From Ardenticatenales bacterium (GTDB lineage Bacteria > Chloroflexota > Anaerolineae > Promineifilales > Promineifilaceae), in the NCBI GenBank assembly GCA_020634515.1, contig JACKBL010000002.1, positions 62,001 through 126,000 of the forward strand: DNA of 64,000 nt, given 5' to 3'. Shown in pieces: positions 61,857 through 64,000 of this stretch (positions are counted from its first letter, which is position 1; the number at the start of each line of letters is the position of its first letter). The translations under genes and the position numbers were made by a program. Under the pieces are notes generated by a model. That model saw nothing but the letters and a program-made list of their open reading frames with translations. It was not told the origin of the DNA and did not search any database.

Positions 61857-63225
61857 CTAGTTCAAACGGAATTTGTGTCTGAAAGGAAACTGAGGCATTG
61901 TTGGGCTTGTGACAGAACCAACAATCCCTCAGCAACGCAAGTATAGCACAGACAAAAACAACGCTCGGTGGGAATCACGACGGATTGTGATTCCAATGCA
62001 GTACGAAGAGTACCAAGAAACGATGACCGACCCACAACAAGCCAAAACCTACATTGAACAACAAATGGCAAGCCATCCCGAATTGTTTCCACCAGCTATG
62101 CAAGCCGGATACAAACTGCACGGATGGACAAGGCCATCGAAGAAAATGCCAGAAGTACACTTGCGCCGCATTCGGTTACAGATAGAGAATGAAGCGGGGC
62201 AAAAGCTGGCCTACACCATTGCCCCATGCGACCTGCTGCCTTATCTGGTAGGAACGGTAACAGAAGTAGAGAAGGCGCTCTTCTTGAAGCAGTTCGGTGT
62301 TCCCGATTGGGCGTTGACTTACGTGTTTGGGCGCAACGATAGCTATTGGTACCGTCTTACCGAGTCGTTTGGTCGATTCAGTCTAGTGGGAACGACCGTG
62401 AAAGAAGCAGAAAAGCTGCCAACTGATCTGTTAGCAGATGAAAAACATGCCAAAGCCCATGGCGGCAAATGGTACGTAGCCACGACAGTAGCCCAGGATT
62501 GCGTACTGGGGGCGGCTGTATCCCAGAGCGCCGATGCAGAAGGGTTGACCGCTGCTTACGAGGTATTCAAAGAAGAAGCACAGCAGCTAAACCCCAGTTA
62601 CAAACCCGATTCGGTCAATGTAGATGGATGGGCAGCGACAAGTAAGGCATGGCAGACCCTGTTTCCAGCCATCACAATTATCCTGTGCTTTTTACATGCC
62701 TTCATCAAAATACGGGGGCGATGCAAGCGATTGGGTAACACCTACACCCAAATCAAACAGCAAGTGTGGGGTATCTACCAGGCGACAAGTCGTCCCGATT
62801 TCAAACAGGGCATTACCATGCTTCAGCAGTGGGTGATGCACAATCGAGACAAGTTAAGTGGTTATGCAATCGAGGCCATAGACAAACTATGTCAGCGAGC
62901 TGACCAATACTGTCTCGCATTTGACCATCCTACAGCCCACCGTACCAGCAATATGCTTGACCGCCACATGGGGCTTATGGCTCGCTGGCTAGCGGGTGGA
63001 CGATATTTTCATGGGAATCTACAAGTGGCTGACCTGAGGACACGTGCGTGGGCGTTGTTGCACAACTTTCGCCCTTACTGTCCGCGATCAAAAGTGAGCA
63101 AGGAGTATCAGTCACCTGCTCACAAGCTGAATGGATTTGTTTATCGAGAAAACTGGCTAGAAAACCTCTTGGTTGCCTCATCTAATCAGGGGTTTAGGTG
63201 TAGCCACAAAAAACGATTGAACTAG
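61857..63225 (+). mobile_element. 1,369-bp IS element with ~25-bp terminal inverted repeats and 8-bp target duplication
   Basis: The left end begins CTAGTTCAAACGG and the right end finishes CGATTGAACTAG; the ends pair at about 20 of 25 positions. AAACATTT stands directly before it (61849-61856) and directly after it (63226-63233) as an 8-bp target duplication. One transposase gene fills the element. There is no TGCCGGCA and the base style is unlike the gene it interrupts. Clean ends and an intact transposase indicate a recent and possibly active insertion. Confidence 0.93.
61909..63225 (+). CDS. DDE-type transposase, family not assigned
   Basis: A 438-residue protein starting at GTG 61909. 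Acidic residues that may form the DDE site are in LADEKHAKAHGGKWY (about residue 180), NVDGWAATSKAW (about 240) and a Glu in the C-terminal third that I cannot place firmly. CFLHAFIKIRGRCKRLG resembles the conserved block after the second Asp in several DDE families. The stop codon TAG is the last three bases of the element, inside the terminal repeat. The 8-bp target duplication is compatible with ISL3-, IS66- and IS256-type families, among others. I do not recognise the family. Confidence 0.82.
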   Translation: MTEPTIPQQRKYSTDKNNARWESRRIVIPMQYEEYQETMTDPQQAKTYIEQQMASHPELFPPAMQAGYKLHGWTRPSKKMPEVHLRRIRLQIENEAGQKLAYTIAPCDLLPYLVGTVTEVEKALFLKQFGVPDWALTYVFGRNDSYWYRLTESFGRFSLVGTTVKEAEKLPTDLLADEKHAKAHGGKWYVATTVAQDCVLGAAVSQSADAEGLTAAYEVFKEEAQQLNPSYKPDSVNVDGWAATSKAWQTLFPAITIILCFLHAFIKIRGRCKRLGNTYTQIKQQVWGIYQATSRPDFKQGITMLQQWVMHNRDKLSGYAIEAIDKLCQRADQYCLAFDHPTAHRTSNMLDRHMGLMARWLAGGRYFHGNLQVADLRTRAWALLHNFRPYCPRSKVSKEYQSPAHKLNGFVYRENWLENLLVASSNQGFRCSHKKRLN

Positions 63226-64000
63226 AAACATTTGACCCAGACGATGCGAACACCCCCCACCACTGCCTGGAATACGCCTACGCGCACAACGTCAGCGGCG
63301 GCAACTGGCTGGTGAACAAACGGCTGCGGGAGAGCCGTTATGCCGGCAACTGCGGCAGCAACAAAATCAGCACCACCCTCTACCGGTACGACAACAGCAG
63401 CACCCCCCAAGACACCACCCTCGGCGCATTCGGCCAACGCACCTGGACATTACGCTGGCTGCCGGACAACGGCGTCGACTACTACCAAACCACGCACGCC
63501 ACCTACTATGACAACAGCAGTCCGTATTATGGCCTGCCCCACCAAACGGAAACGTTCACCGACCTGAGCAGCAACACCGCCTACGCCACAGACGTACGCA
63601 ACACAACCACAATCCAGGGGTATACCCCCCTCGGTATGCCGGCACAAACCACCACCACCGCCACCGGCGTCCCCGCGCAAACCAACAGCATCAACTACCA
63701 CCCCACCTTCCCCTGGCTGCCGGCCACCGTCACCGACGCCAACAACACCAGCAGCAGCTACAGCTACGACCTGTTCGGTCGGCTCACCCACGTCTACGCC
63801 CCCGACCCGGTCAGCGGCAGTCCGACGCTCCTACAGGCGAGCACCGACTACGACTACGACCCCGGCGCGCAGGTGTTGACCATCGAACAAACCGCCTATC
63901 CCGACCCATCCGACCCGACGCAAAACCAGGTGAGCAAGCGGTTCTACAATGGGCTGGGGCAAGTCGTGCAAGAACGGCGGCTGAACGCGGAAATTGCCGG
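63226..64000 (+). CDS. RHS/SpvB-type protein, 3' part continuing beyond the window
   Basis: The frame that continues the interrupted gene reads DPDDANTPHHCLEYAYAHN and then YD-repeat sequence: TLYRYDNSSTPQDT, YYDNSSPYYGLPHQTE, SYDLFGRLTHVYAPD, YDYDPGAQVLTIEQ and KRFYNGLGQVVQE. It is open to the last base, so the RHS core and any C-terminal toxin lie to the right. In this family the C-terminus is a variable effector domain enclosed by the RHS shell. It lacks its own start, so it is not expressed as native protein unless the IS excises. Confidence 0.82.

Larger units (their letters stand above)
307..63644. repeat. Highly iterated palindrome TGCCGGCA (about 70 dispersed copies)
   Basis: I found about 70 exact copies by eye. 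They start at 307, 328, 3073, 3509, 4589, 5121, 5868, 7831, 8690, 8931, 9433, 9664, 10417, 10941, 11252, 14930, 15899, 16806, 17868, 19108, 19511, 19556, 20147, 20723, 20817, 21443, 21741, 23000, 24123, 24930, 25260, 25468, 28055, 28739, 28833, 29306, 29838, 31113, 31932, 32017, 32163, 32998, 33096, 33429, 34248, 34497, 35649, 35787, 38561, 40838, 43060, 44417, 44874, 48499, 48686, 49646, 49668, 49967, 51061, 53030, 53889, 53902, 56990, 57153, 58559, 59618, 59992, 60154, 63341 and 63637. Many extend to ATGCCGGCAT. In coding DNA they are mostly read as Ala-Gly-Ile or Met/Leu/Val-Pro-Ala. Roughly two copies would be expected at about 60% G+C (my estimate). The function is unknown. The density resembles cyanobacterial HIP1 or uptake sequences. 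Confidence 0.9.

Noticed and set aside
1..64000. CRISPR arrays, tRNA or rRNA genes, diversity-generating retroelements, prophage structural genes
   Set aside because: No regularly spaced repeats, no tRNA-like TTCGA loops with matching stems, no reverse transcriptase and no phage structural genes were seen on reading through the window.

Overview
The window is about 64 kb of moderately GC-rich bacterial chromosome with no rRNA, tRNA or CRISPR that I could see. The gene set suggests a Chloroflexota bacterium, probably Anaerolineae-like: lipoprotein HtrA and LepA, cox-type molybdenum-hydroxylase maturation genes without the enzyme, large secreted seven-bladed propeller proteins with Thr/Pro-rich tails, STAND/TPR regulators, PadR-controlled ABC exporters, and starts that sit directly behind a TATAAT box. 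This assignment is inference from gene content; there is no marker rRNA in the window.

Layout. 1-3.7 kb: tail of tlyA, two paralogous secreted alpha/beta hydrolases and a sulfite-oxidase-fold protein. 4.1-9.6 kb: htrA, lepA, a fic gene, a scrambled decayed copy of lepA-3'/fic, and a GNAT acetyltransferase. 9.6-16 kb: a CaCA antiporter, a small PII-like protein and tyrA, a candidate restriction-modification operon (12-14.3 kb) and an amidase. 16.3-22.4 kb: an LPG-synthase-like membrane protein, a GT4 glycosyltransferase, a decayed RHH/PIN toxin-antitoxin pair, and a methyltransferase/GT-C fusion. 22.5-31.3 kb: a STAND ATPase, a SnoaL-like protein, a propeller protein and a padR-ABC exporter operon. 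31.5-42.5 kb: secreted propeller/peptidase genes, one split by an in-frame TGA, a TPR regulator, and a stretch of broken secreted-protein genes. 42.9-50 kb: an FAD oxidoreductase and a molybdenum-cofactor/cox accessory cluster (xdhC, coxE-like vWA, coxD-like MoxR, SDR, molybdopterin-binding protein) with a higBA module set inside it. 50.2-54.6 kb: S10 carboxypeptidase, hydrolase, rpiB and tal. 54.7-58 kb: an AT-richer three-gene module (secreted EEP hydrolase, membrane protein, GT28-type glycosyltransferase). 58-64 kb: yraN, miaA and a giant RHS/SpvB-type secreted gene cut by an IS element with a clean 8-bp target duplication.

The most striking feature is not a gene. The octamer palindrome TGCCGGCA occurs about 70 times, roughly one per 0.9 kb, in coding and non-coding DNA alike. 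At many copies the base composition of the given strand flips from G/T-rich before the site to C/A-rich after it, whichever strand is coding. Because the motif is its own reverse complement, that pattern is symmetric on both strands, like a miniature replication-terminus skew repeated across the chromosome. The restriction-modification island and the IS element contain no copies. Several hairpin-forming repeat families also occur between genes, and one of them supplies both the C-terminus of one protein and the ribosome binding site of the next gene.
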